The notes under the pieces: generated by a model
The model's database searches: none
Seen by the model: the letters and a program-made list of their open reading frames with translations, nothing else
Told to the model about the DNA's origin: nothing
Made by a program: the position numbers and the translations under genes
Assembly: GCA_026119855.1 (NCBI GenBank)
Contig: JAOWBW010001458.1
Location: 186,001-250,000 of the forward strand
DNA length: 64,000 bases
Reading direction: 5' to 3'
Source: Campanula takesimana
Lineage: Eukaryota; Streptophyta; Magnoliopsida; Asterales; Campanulaceae
Part shown: piece by piece, positions 18,272 through 28,724 of the stretch
How the letters are laid out: each line of letters begins with the position of its first letter
How positions within the stretch are numbered: position 1 is the stretch's first letter

Positions 18272-20514
18272 CTAGGTTGGGTTTTCCGCTGTGTTTAACT
18301 TATCAAGAGGCTTTAATCCCATTCCCAATGTCAACTTTGCAACCGCTTCTTTACTTAACCCTTTGGTTAGCGGATCCGCCAAATTATCTTTTGACTTTAC
18401 ATAGTCAATAGATATTGTACCGGTTGCAATTAGTTGCTTAATGGTATTATGTCGTCGACGTATATGTCTAGACTTACCATTATACATATGATTTTGTGCC
18501 CTACCAATCGCAGATTGGCTATCGCAATGTATACAAATTACTGGCACAGGTTTATCCCATTTCGGAATATCTTCTAGAAATTGGCGTAGCCATTCGGCTT
18601 CCTCACCACATTTATCTAATTCTATAAACTCAGATTCCATGGTTGATCTAGCTATAACAGTTTGCTTAGAAGATTTCCATGATATAGCTGCACCTGCCAA
18701 TGTGAATACATAGCCGCTCGTAGACCTTGAGTCTTTGATATCTGATATCCAATTAGCATCACTATATCCTTCTATCACCGCTGGATGTCTATAGTAGTGT
18801 AATCCAAAATCACGAGTATATCTCAAGTACCTTAGTACTCTTACTATACCCTTCCACTGATTTGTTCCAGGATTACTAGTATACCGGCTCAGTTTGCTCA
18901 CAGCATAAGCAATATCCGGCCGAGTACAACTCATCAAGTACATTAGACTTCCAATAATTCTTGAATACTCTAATTGAGACACCGGATCTTCTCTATTCTT
19001 TGAAAGATGAAGATTTTGGTCAAACGGAGTACTCGCAATTCCATTGTCATCCTTGCTAAATTTCTCAAGAATTTTATCCACATAATGAGTTTGACTTAAT
19101 ACAAGTCCATTGGATATTCTAAAAATTTTAACTCCAAGGATTACATCCGCAACGCCCAAATCTTTCATGTCAAATTTTGAATTCAACATGTCTTTGGTGG
19201 ATTTAATCATCTTATCATTACTTCCAATGATAAGCATGTCGTCTACATAAAGACACAAAATGACATAGCCATTTTCCGTGGTTTTAGTATAGACACATTT
19301 GTCACATTCATTTATTTTAAATCCACTTTGCATCATGACGTTATCAAATTTTTGATGCCATTGTTTTGGTGCTTGTTTTAAGCCATATAATGACTTTACT
19401 AACTTGCACACCTTGTTCTCTTGTCCATGTGCAACAAACCCCTCGGGTTGTTCCATGTAAATTTCTTCTTCTAAATCTCCATTTAGAAAAGCCGTTTTTA
19501 CATCCATTTGATGTATTTCAAGATTTCTCAAAGCGGCAATTGCAAGTACGACTCTTATTGATGTTATTCTTGTGACAGGAGAATATGTATCAAAATAGTC
19601 TAGGCCTTCTTTTTGTCTATAACCTTTAATTACAAGACGGGCCTTATACTTGTCAATTGTTCCGTCCGCTTTCATTTTTATTTTGAAAATCCACTTATAT
19701 CCTAGTGGTTTACTTCCCGGAGGAAGATCCACTAATTCCCAAGTGTGATTTTGCAAAATGGAATCAATTTCACTTTTAATTGCTTCCTTCCACAAAGGTC
19801 CTTCCGAAGAGGTAACGGCTTTTTTATAACTTTGTGGTTCACTTTCTACCATATAGGTTAGAAATTCCGGACCAAAGAATTTTTCAACCCTAGCTCTTTT
19901 GCTCCGTCGAGGTTCCACCTCTTCTTCTTCTTCTTGTACGTGTTCTTCTTCTATTGAATCTATAACCCTAGTCGATGAGCTTGCCTCATTTCTTGATTTA
20001 CACGGGAATATATTCTCAAAGAAAGACACGTTTATTGATTCCATTATAGTATTCTTGTGTATATCTTCAATTTTTGAATCATACACAAGAAATCTATAAG
20101 CACTACTATTATGTGCATACCCTATAAATATGCAATCAATAGTTTTCGGCCCAATTTTCACCTTTTTAGGTGGAGGTACGGCTACCTTTGCAAGACACCC
20201 CCACACTCGCAAGTGTTTGTAACTTGGCACTCTTCCATGCCATAGTTCATAAGGGGTTTTGTCTTGTTTCTTTCGGGGTATCCTATTTAACACGTAGTTA
20301 GCCGACAACACGGCTTCTCCCCACATGTTATCCGGTAATCCCTAACTTATTAACATGGCATTCATCATTTCTTTTAATGTCCGATTTTTCCTTTCGGCAA
20401 CACCGTTTTGTTGGGGTGTATAAGGTGCGGAGGTTGTATGTTTAATTCCATTTTGTGCACAAATTGCTTCAAATGGAAATTCATATTCACCTCCCCTATC
20501 ACTTCTTAGCACCT
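18272..20514 (-). pseudogene. Copia integrase C-terminal part, RT and RNase H
   Basis: A TAG at 20344-20342 interrupts this frame in the integrase; it is then open for 684 residues from 20326 to 18272. It holds the integrase tail (PYELWHGRVPSYKHLRVWG) and reverse transcriptase with KTAFLNGDLEEEIYM and YVDD at residues 360-363. RNase H follows, with YSDANW, STMESEFIEL and HCDSQSAIGRAQN. The frame ends near KLNTAENPT. Confidence 0.9.
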
Positions 20515-21446
20515 TAATTTTTCCGGTTTAATTGATTCTCAACTTCATTTTTATAGAGAGTAAACTTCTCTATAGCTTCATCTTTACTTTTGAGAAGATA
20601 CACATAACAAAATTTTGTGCCATCATCTACAAAAGTCATAAAGTACTTATTGCCTCCACGTGATTGTGTTGATTTAAAATCACATAAATCCGTATGAACC
20701 AATTCAAGTGGTTCACTATGTCTTTCAATTGAATGGAATGACCTTCTTGTTAATTTTGCTTCTACACAAGTTTCACACTTTTGTTTACAATCAACTTTAA
20801 ATTTTGGAATAAAATTTAAATTTGTTAAACGACGTATAAAATCAAAATTAACATGTTCAAGTCTAGCATGCCATAAATTAGATGACTCAAGCAAGTAAAC
20901 GGAAGAGATATTCATTTCATTAGCTTTTGGCTTAACCACCATTACACTTAGCTTGAACAAGCCATCATTGACATAGCCTTTTCCTACAAACATTCCACTC
21001 TTAGACAAAGTAACTACATTGGATTCAAACACAATACGAAAACCATGCTTAATTAAAAGCGATCCGGACACCAAATTCTTCCGGATATCGGGCACATAAA
21101 GCACATTGTTGAGAGTTAGCTCCTTCCCGGATGTCATCTTCAAAACCACATTCCCTTCACATTTGATTTCGGAAGTGTCCGAATTCCCCATAAATAGCTT
21201 CTCGCCATTTTCCTTAGCAACAAGAGTACTAAACATGTCTTTGTTGGAGCACACATGTCTAGTAGCACCGGTGTCAATCCACCACTGATTTGGGTTTGAA
21301 CCCACCAAATTCACCTCAGAAATCACAGCCGCGAGGTGCATCTCGGACACGTCCTTAGCAATGCCTTCCACCAAATTAGCTTCACGAGCCTTCTTGGGCG
21401 CCTTGCAAGCATATGACTTATGGCCTTCACCACCACAGTTGAACAA
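20514..21446 (-). pseudogene. Copia zinc knuckle, protease and integrase N-terminal part
   Basis: This segment of about 310 residues begins in the knuckle. It continues with the protease motif WWIDTGATRHVC, the integrase zinc region (LWHARLEHVNFDFIRRL with a later CETC) and the first integrase Asp in LVHTDLC. A one-base loss in an A run near 20515-20520 ends the frame just before the second catalytic Asp (in RSDRGGEY), which lies in the following frame. Confidence 0.88.
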
Positions 21447-22324
21447 GTTCCAAGGAACTTCTTCTTGGAAACACCACCCTTAGGTCCCAAGTTGGACGGT
21501 TTGGACACAACCTTCCCTTTCCCCTTACCGTGGCCTTTTCCTTTGGAGCTTTGACCATGCTCCACAAGGTTAGCCTTAGCAACACCGGAGACAAACTTTT
21601 TCTCGGCATTTCTATTGCCTTCTTCAATACTCAATCGCAGAATGATCCCCTCAACATCCATTTCCTTTCGCTTATGCTTAAGGTAGTTCTTGAAATCATT
21701 CCAAGAAGGAGGCAATTTTTCAATGATAGTAGCCACTTGAAAGCTTTCACTTATGACCATACACTCGGCTTGAATTTCGTGCAAAATAGTTTGAAACTCA
21801 TCAAGCTGAGACTTCACACTCTTGCTGTCCACCATCTTAAAATCAAGAAAACGGGCAACAATAAATTTCTTTATTCCCGCATCCTCAATTTTATACTTGT
21901 GGTCCAAAGACCCCCACCATTCCTTAGCAGATTTCTTGTCATTGAATACATTATACAAAGAATCTGAAAGCGAATTCAGGACATGGTTTTTGCACAAATA
22001 GTCCCCGTGTTTCCATGCTTCAACCGCAGCCAAAGTGGTAACATCAGTTTCATTCTCACTAACCTTTGGCATATCCTCTTTCAGATACTTAGCCAAATTC
22101 AAGGTAGTAAGATAGAAAAGCATCTTTTGTTGCCAACGCTTGAAATCATTGCCAACAAACTTCTCGGGTCTTTCAGCAAGAGGGGTCGTTATGTGAACTG
22201 TTGTGGGATTAGTCAAATTAGCCGAGCCACTTCCACTCTCAGTTTGGGTTCCAGTTTCGGGTCCTTTTCCAGTCTGGGTTTCCTTTCCAGCAGTGTTTCC
22301 AGCAATGATGGTATCAGTCGTCAT
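21447..22324 (-). pseudogene. Copia gag, broken at the zinc knuckle
   Basis: The ATG at 22324 opens a gag frame (MTTDTIIAGNTAGKE). It has the core region with RWQQKMLFYLTTLNLAKYL and IIEKLPPSWNDFKNYL, and a basic Gly/Lys-rich tail. At about 21446 the reading shifts by one base within the CCHC knuckle, whose remaining residues (FNCGGEGHKSYAC) lie in the next frame. Translation past the break runs on in the wrong frame until 21323. Confidence 0.85.
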
Positions 22325-22415
22325 CTGAAACACAACAACTAGTTAATACCTTGAGTATAACCAGTTCAAACGAAATCTGTAATGAGTTCTCTCTGCTGGG
22401 ATTAAGTCTTAAGAT

Positions 22416-23412
22416 TGTTAGTGGTTTACAACAGAAAGAACAAATACAGAATAATAAATTGAATAATAAACTGGAAATACAGAAAGTAAAATTTGATTGT
22501 CGTTTGCACGAGCCCAGTTGGTCACTGTCTCCTTAAGACTTATTCGTCCCCTCACCACGTGTGCTTGAGTTTTGTCGAGACGCTAGCCTCCCAGGATAGA
22601 ACGTGCGGACCGGGGGCACTTTGCACCTAAGTTTCCCGGCGAACTGAATTGCGCTTGGACAGAATCACCACTATTAAACAATGCAAGGAGGCCAAGGAAA
22701 TCGCAGAACAATATGCAGCAAAAGAAAGATGGAGGAAGATTGTTTTTTATTAGTGTGTTTCAACCAGTTTGTGAACACTTCTTTTTATAGCTGCACAAAG
22801 CCAAGAATCTGAAACTGAAATCTGCAATTAAACTTGAAATTAAAACTCTGTTTTAATTTGAATCTTTCAGTTTTTATTTGCTGCACTTAATCTCGAAATT
22901 AAGACTGCAATTAACCCATTTTTACTTGGCAGTTACAATGTTAGAAATCAAAAACTGCTCATTATTTTTGATTCACAAACCAAAAATTTTACCAAAAGGT
23001 GGGTTGGTCCGACTAGGCCATTTCGGTGCTACATTCGTGTCCGCAGGACGCGCCCATGCACGAGTACGCACCTCGCAAGCCAAATTTGGGATTTGATTTG
23101 CACCCCCCCCCTGCGCGTGAGAGAGAGCCTCTATGCTACTTAGTCTTGAACACTACTCTAGTGTCCAAGTCTTTATACTAGCAAAAGATTCATTTCCCTT
23201 CCAATGTGGGATATCCACATTTTCACTTTCCAACCCACTTACTTTGAGCATTCATATCTCATTCATCTAATAACCATTTTGGACAAATTAATACTTGATT
23301 TCATTCTTCTCATGGAGTAGAACACAAACCCATAATCAATTTTGTCGTTCGACAAAATTACCCTTATGGAAATTCCGCATAATTTCCTTCAAAACCACAC
23401 TATTTTCCAACA
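22416..23412 (-). repeat. 5' LTR of the 16.8-23.4 kb Copia element
   Basis: This 997-bp LTR is nearly identical to 16766-17760. The adjoining inner sequence (complement of 22395-22415) does not look like the usual initiator-Met primer site, so its priming tRNA is unclear. Confidence 0.92.
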
Positions 23413-24249
23413 TTTCTAACTCAGATCTCAAAAGTTGAAAATCAGATCTCAAAAATTGAAGCCAATATCTGAAAAATCGAAACCCTAATCGTTTAAAAAA
23501 AAAAAAAATCGAAAATCAAATCGAAAACCAAATCAAATGGAGTAGCAGCAATCGCCTCCAGAGTCGGCGATGAATTGAACCACGACGGTGAGGACTGCGG
23601 AATCGTCGGCGCCGGCAACGTGGAAGAAGAGCCGTTCGACTGGAGAAGGAACGAGAAGGCGGTGGAAGCTTCGTGACTTGCTGGGAAGATGAACGAATTT
23701 GAGGGTGGGTTGCTGGTTTGGGCTAGGGAGGATGAAGAAGGGAGATGGTGGTTATGGAGGAAGATGAAGAGGGATGAAATGTTGGGTGAAATGGAGGCGA
23801 CGCTTAATCTGGTGAAACGGGGTGGGGGGTTTTTTTTTTCTTTTTATTTGTTTTTGATTAGTTTTATGTTTTTTATTTATGATTTTTAGTAACTCATAAT
23901 ATTTTTATTTATGTTGTCAATGTATTTTTTTTTATAAAATAACTTTATTATTTTGATAATAATATATAATTATATTTGATATAAATAAAAAGTCTAATAT
24001 TTGAAGAGAATAATAAAATAAATATTAATTGAAAGTTAAAAAGAAAATGTCTAAAATACCCCTCATGTGACATGCACATGACCATTTCTCGTTAATTTTC
24101 TAACGCCGTTAGGGGTCAAGGGGGGTCATAGGTCAAACTGGGACAAATGTCAAATTAGAGGGTCACTTTAGGACAAAAATGGGTTTGGGTAGCAAAGTAG
24201 GAATGGGTGGATACTTTGGGGGGCTAAACATATTTTGGCCGTAAGAGGG

Positions 24250-24700
24250 GTAGAGGGGTTTTTCGATAGATGGAGTTAATACCGGCCAAAAATGGGCAAC
24301 TAGGAAGAAGGTAGATAGTACGAAGGTTGAAGATGAGGGTATACTTGTCATTTTATATCACAAAGAAGGTTGTTAAATTTTGGTCAACTCTATTGAAAGA
24401 TTTGTTAAATTTCAAAAAATATGCAATAGTACAGTGAGAATAATCAAAAAATATATAATTGTGTAACAATATTTGCAACTACTTTAAATTTAATTTGAGC
24501 GACTAAAATATGCTTTTTGTTGCCATTTTCGGTTTTTTTTTTTTTTTTTTTTTTTTTTTTGCAACTTTGTGTGTGTGTGTGTGTCAATTTTCGTTTTCAT
24601 ATATTGAGTATATGTACAACATACTAGAAAAGAATTTTTACGAATTAATAAAAAAATAGAAAAGAATTGCCACTTTCGACAAAAAAAAGAAAAAAAAAAA
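24250..24700. other. Low-complexity flank, no gene seen
   Basis: Resumes the MULE host sequence, then runs into a poly(T) tract (about 24533-24560), a short (GT)n at 24569-24584 and A-rich sequence. No gene is supported. Confidence 0.4.
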
Positions 24701-24961
24701 TACTACCTCTGTCCCTAAATGAGTATCCAAATTTCATTTTAAGTGACACTGAAAATCTCAACTTTTTGAACAATTTGGTAACAACGATTCATATATAATC
24801 TTGTAATCTCCTTCCCAAACCTTTAGTTTTGCACATATAAAGAAACCGGTGAAAAAAATTTCAAAAAAAAACGTTTAGGGATAAAGTTATGTTAAAAAAG
24901 ACACTCATTTAATGACAAAGATTTTTTGAAAATTGACACTCATTTAGGGACAGAGGGAGTA
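24701..24961. mobile_element. Stowaway MITE (257 bp)
   Basis: TA duplications (24701-24702, 24960-24961) flank ends ctacctctgtccctaaatga and tcatttagggacagagggag. It belongs to the same family as the 2070-2331 element. An extra internal copy of the right-hand motif (cactcatttaatgacaaag) sits about 45 bp inside the right end. Confidence 0.88.
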
Positions 24962-25125
24962 ATAATTTTTAGTTGAAAACAAGCCCAATTGCACAACCAT
25001 TCCCCAAGAACCAAGCCCAAATCCTCACGTTGTAAGTCCAAATTCCCAACTAAAGTAGTACTTGTATAGGTCAATGTCCATGTGTGGCTCAGTCATCAAC
25101 ATCCAATCCAATGCAACCCAGCCCA

Positions 25126-26420
25126 TTTTATCTTGGGTTAATTGCAATTTGGTTACCTGAGTTTTACAAAATTCTGCAATCGGTTACTAAATTTGTCAGA
25201 GTTGCGATTCAGTTCGTGAATTTGCTGAACCAGAGCAATCAGGTGTAAAACTCGTTAGCTAGTTAAAAAACTAACGAAATGTATATCATGTGCAAAACAT
25301 GTGACTTTTATTGAGGGCAAATATGTCATTCCCACTCGTAAATGAATCTCACTTACAAATATTTTAGTTTCAAGTGTTCAAAATAAAAGATTAGGGGTCA
25401 AAATATAAATATGCCTTCATCTTCAACTTCTAGCATAACCCCCACCACCCAAAACAACCACCAACATCCTACCGCCACCATCTACCCACCACCACCTTCC
25501 CTATCATCAAACCCAGAAACAAGCCATCATACTCAGAAAAATAATAATAAAAAATCTCCACAAAGACCAAAATGAATTGTAGCTATAAAAGACCAAACCC
25601 AAGCTAAAATAGGATCGTTACTAGCAATCGGCGGCAAAGAAAGAACAATACCTCCACCACCGCTGCCACCGGCGGCACTCTCGAAGACGCTGAGCAACCA
25701 CTTCATATCCCCGATCGAAGCATCCAGAAAGTTAAACAACTTCCGAAAATCGGCGGCGCTGACGATATTAACAACGCGCCGGAAGAAATTACGGCCCCGG
25801 CATTTGCGAACTAGGGTTAGAGCACGATCAAGGGTTCTGGAAACGTCGTAGAAAATATGGCGGACGGGGCGATCGTAGAAAGAGGAAGTGGTGGAGGAGT
25901 TGGAGAAACGGACGACGGAGCGGAGCATTTGGGTGAGGCGGTCGACTTGTTTGCCGACCTCGGAGCACTCGAATTTGAAGGAGATTGATTCATCAACGGA
26001 TTGACGGATTCGTTCGGAGAGAATGATTGGGCATGATAGACTTCCTCGATTGGATCCGTGTCTTCATCGTTGATGCCGCCGCCGCCGCCGGCCATTTGTT
26101 TGATTCAATCAATTGTCCGATCAAATTGATTAATGTTTTTTGAGCTGATTTTGAAAACCCTAGTTGAGAGATGAGCTTGCAATTTGGTTACCCGATTGGG
26201 GATTTTTGATTAAGAAAAGACATTTTTTCCCTCAGTAAAATGTCACGTGTTTGGCACATGTGACAACTTTGTTAGAATTTTAACAAGTTAACGGATTTTA
26301 CACCTGATTGCTCCGGTTCAGCAAATTCAGGAACCGAATCGCAACTTTGACAAATTTAGTAACCGATTGCAGAATTTTGTAAAACTCAGGTAACCAAATT
26401 GCAATTAACCCTTTTATCTT
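25126..26420. mobile_element. Pack-MULE carrying an armadillo-repeat gene fragment
   Basis: The element is 25135-26411 (1277 bp), bounded by the exact 9-bp direct repeat TTTTATCTT (25126-25134, 26412-26420). The TIRs are about 200 bp and closely similar, beginning gggttaattgcaatttggtt on both strands. Between them lies coding-like host sequence on the minus strand (25533-26095). Long TIRs, a 9-bp duplication, captured exon sequence and no transposase define a Pack-MULE. Confidence 0.9.
25533..26095 (-). pseudogene. Captured N-terminal fragment of ARO-like armadillo-repeat protein
   Basis: A frame running from about 26030 to 25533 reads RQSVDESISFKFECSEVGKQ, then VDRLTQMLRSVVRFS, FYDRPVRHIFYDVSRTLDRA, LTLVRKCRGRNFFRRVV, AADFRKLFNFLDASIGDMKW and LPPIASNDPILAWVW. 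This is the N-terminal helical region that precedes the arm repeats in plant armadillo-repeat-only proteins. No arm repeats follow. The likely ATG at 26095 (MAGGGGGINDEDTDPIEEVY) is in another frame, so at least one frameshift separates it from the conserved part. It is a gene fragment carried by the MULE; expression is unknown. Confidence 0.8.
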
Positions 26421-26658
26421 CATTTCGCCTCATAATAATGGTAAATATATATTTTTTAATTATTTTAAAATAAGTATTATCTTTATTAGTAGTTATATAA
26501 TAATAATAATTTGTAACAGTACAAATAAAAGAAAAAAAAAATACAATACACATCTGTAAAAATTGACAAGTTAGTTAAAAAAAATTGATTAGGCAACTAC
26601 AACAACAAAAAAAAAAAAAAAAAAAAACTCCAAAAAAGCATCAATTGAATCTTCTATA

Positions 26659-26872
26659 TACTCCCCCCGTCCCACCTCATTTGAGACTTATTTTCATTTT
26701 GGTCCGTCCCACTTCACTTGAGACTCCCCAAAATGGTAATATTTTTATAATTTTATATTCAATCTACTACACACACTCATTCTCTCTCATCATTTTCCAC
26801 CACACAATTCATTCAACCAACCTACTATTAACCCCACTCATTCTTTCTCTTCATTTTCTACCACACATTTTG
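26659..26872. mobile_element. Truncated Stowaway MITE
   Basis: It begins ctccccccgtcccacctcat after TA 26659-26660 and matches the complement of the 4220-4505 element through ccacacattttg, then stops without a right end. Poly(A) runs and AT-rich sequence (26421-26658) precede it. Confidence 0.7.
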
Positions 26873-26970
26873 CGCAAATGGTAATGTCCACTTGTATTGT
26901 TTAATTGTTTCTCGTTTTTCACCAATTATTTTCTGATGACAAACTAACAGTATGAAACGGTTAAATAAAT

Positions 26971-27548
26971 ATATTGTTGGGAATATGCCTTTGAATCAAT
27001 GACTATTGGTTAAGGATATATCCGCGACAAGTCGAATAATTCTTAGGACTTGAATTGGTAAAAAGGAAATCCTTTTGGTACAAGGATTAAAGTTTATTTG
27101 TTTAATTATGTTTCTTATTGGTACAAAGAATTGTTCAAGAATTAGGAAAGCCGCTTTCTAATGAGAATAGAATTACTTTGTACACGAGAAATAGGATTCT
27201 AATTACATTGTACACAAGGATACACAAGGAATATGATTCCTTCTCCTTTTGGGTTTCTAGTATTTACGCCTATAAATACTAACCCCTCCTCTAGCATTAT
27301 TTTTTGCCGGTCATCTTTGATAGATACAAGTAGAGATCTAAGATCTAGATTTAAGTTGACTAGATTATTTGCCTAAATAATTCGTGCAAATAGATTAGTG
27401 AAGATCGTCTTTTGTAATTGGTCATTGAATAATATATCTCCCTCCGCCCGTGGATGTAGCCAAGTTGGTGAACCACGTAAATTCTTGTGTTCGTGTTTGA
27501 TTATTTCGCTTGACATCGTTCTTATATGTATTTTGCTCTAACATATAT
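26971..27548 (+). repeat. Solo LTR, Copia type, with 5-bp duplication
   Basis: The LTR is 26976-27543 (568 bp), beginning TGTTGGGA and ending TCTAACA, with an exact TATAT duplication on both sides. A TATA-like ctataaatac lies at about 27269. Near the end is a gtggatgtagccaagttggt...gaaccacgtaaattcttgtg segment, a common tail of plant Copia LTRs. No internal region or second LTR adjoins it, so it arose by LTR-LTR recombination. Confidence 0.85.
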
Positions 27549-27869
27549 GTTAGCAATTAATGTATCAACAATAAATAGTGAGAAGTAAAGTAGGTTTTTT
27601 TTTATTTGAACATGATGTTCACGCCAAGAGGCGAGGAGATGGATTCAACCTTAGCGCACCGAGGGCGATGCTTGAATTTACCACTGGATCACTAATTTGG
27701 ATACGAAGAGTACAATAGTTGGTAATACAATTTTATTATTTTGTATTATTTTAACCCCTTCATCTTTTGTTTTCCACATGATAGATTGCAGCAAAATGTA
27801 AGCATTGAGAACTAAATTAAAAATATTGCTCTCTCCGTCTCAGTTTAAGTTTTTTACTTTCTTTTCTAA
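27549..27869. other. No gene; half Stowaway end
   Basis: AT-rich DNA. A word set near 27625-27690 (gccaagaggcgaggagatgg) might be SINE-derived but lacks clear promoter boxes. A lone Stowaway-type end (ctctccgtctcagtttaagt) starts at about 27831. Confidence 0.35.
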
Positions 27870-28147
27870 TACTCCCTCCGTCCCACAACAAGTGCTACTA
27901 GAATTGTGGGCACAATAATTAAGAAAAAGTAGTAAATGTGTGGTAGAAAATGAAGAGAGAGAATAAGTGGGATAAATAATAATGTTAGTTGAATAAATTG
28001 TGTGGTGGACAATGAAGAAGAGAATGACTGGGGTTAAATAGTGGGGTTGGTTGAATATAAATATATTAAAACATTTTCATTTTAGGCAGTCTCACTTGTG
28101 GTGGGACGGACCGAAAAGAAAATTAGTCTCACTTGTGACGGGACGGA
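27870..28147. mobile_element. Stowaway MITE, right end damaged
   Basis: After TA 27870-27871 the left end reads ctccctccgtcccacaacaa. The right end cacttgtgacgggacggatg is complementary up to ggacgga and then runs into unrelated sequence. Confidence 0.8.
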
Positions 28148-28724
28148 TGCAGTGGCGGATCCAGGAATTGTGGTCAGTGGGGGCCAAATTTTTCTACACA
28201 TGGCGACATTTTCAAATTAATTACTTTTACTTTGTTTGATAATATTCAACATGTAATAAATATGACACAATTAATGCAAAATATTATATATATTAAAATA
28301 ATAAGCATAGTAATTCAAAAATTATTAATATAACACTTACTTGAAACTCTTGCACCCTTCTATATATAAAAATTTCACACACCAAGCTCTAAGGAACGAA
28401 TAGCAACAAAATATTTAATACTTCCTCCATCTTAAAATAATGTCCAAAAATATTTAAAATTTTTGAAAGTCATTTTGGGCTTAGGGAGTATCTTTCATTA
28501 CGATTATGATTTTTTTTTACAATAAGTATGTATATTGTCTATAATTTTTAAGCATTTCGTGAAATCAATATACTAGTTGACAATGAAGCTATTTTTCCAT
28601 ATTTTTTCATCACAGTTAGAATGAAATTACATTATACTATGCCATTTTTTTTTAAACCCATAATATAAACTGTACAATTTAAAAGATAAAATCAAATGTA
28701 GTGGCTTTGTAAATATAACAATAA
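28148..28724. other. Repeat-like AT-rich stretch
   Basis: It starts with cagtggcggatccaggaatt and gtgggggccaaattt, wording often seen at the edge of plant repeats. A faint relative is at 5645-5720 (ggtggcgtaggcagg and ggggcagctgcccc). A half Stowaway-like motif is near 28420-28490. No gene is seen. Confidence 0.35.

Larger units (their letters stand above)
16761..23417 (-). mobile_element. Copia LTR retrotransposon inside the MULE (minus strand)
   Basis: A complete 6.65-kb element with a 5-bp target duplication TTTCT (16761-16765, 23413-23417) and two LTRs of about 1 kb. The purine primer (complement of atcccccacat, 17761-17771) sits beside the left LTR, so the element reads right to left. 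Gag, protease, integrase, reverse transcriptase and RNase H are all recognisable. The frame is broken by two frameshifts and one nonsense codon. Confidence 0.93.
16151..24249. mobile_element. MULE with long TIRs, split by a Copia element
   Basis: The element is 16160-24240. Its TIRs run about 190 bp, starting ggccaaaatatgtttagccc on both strands and continuing through the cacccattcccactttgcta words. They are flanked by an exact 9-bp direct repeat, GTAAGAGGG (16151-16159, 24241-24249), the Mutator duplication size. Without the Copia insert it would be about 1.4 kb. The interior has CCACCA-rich sequence (16435-16680) and a GC-richer block (23540-23830). They look like captured host leader or coding DNA, but no product is recognised. 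It encodes no transposase. Confidence 0.88.
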
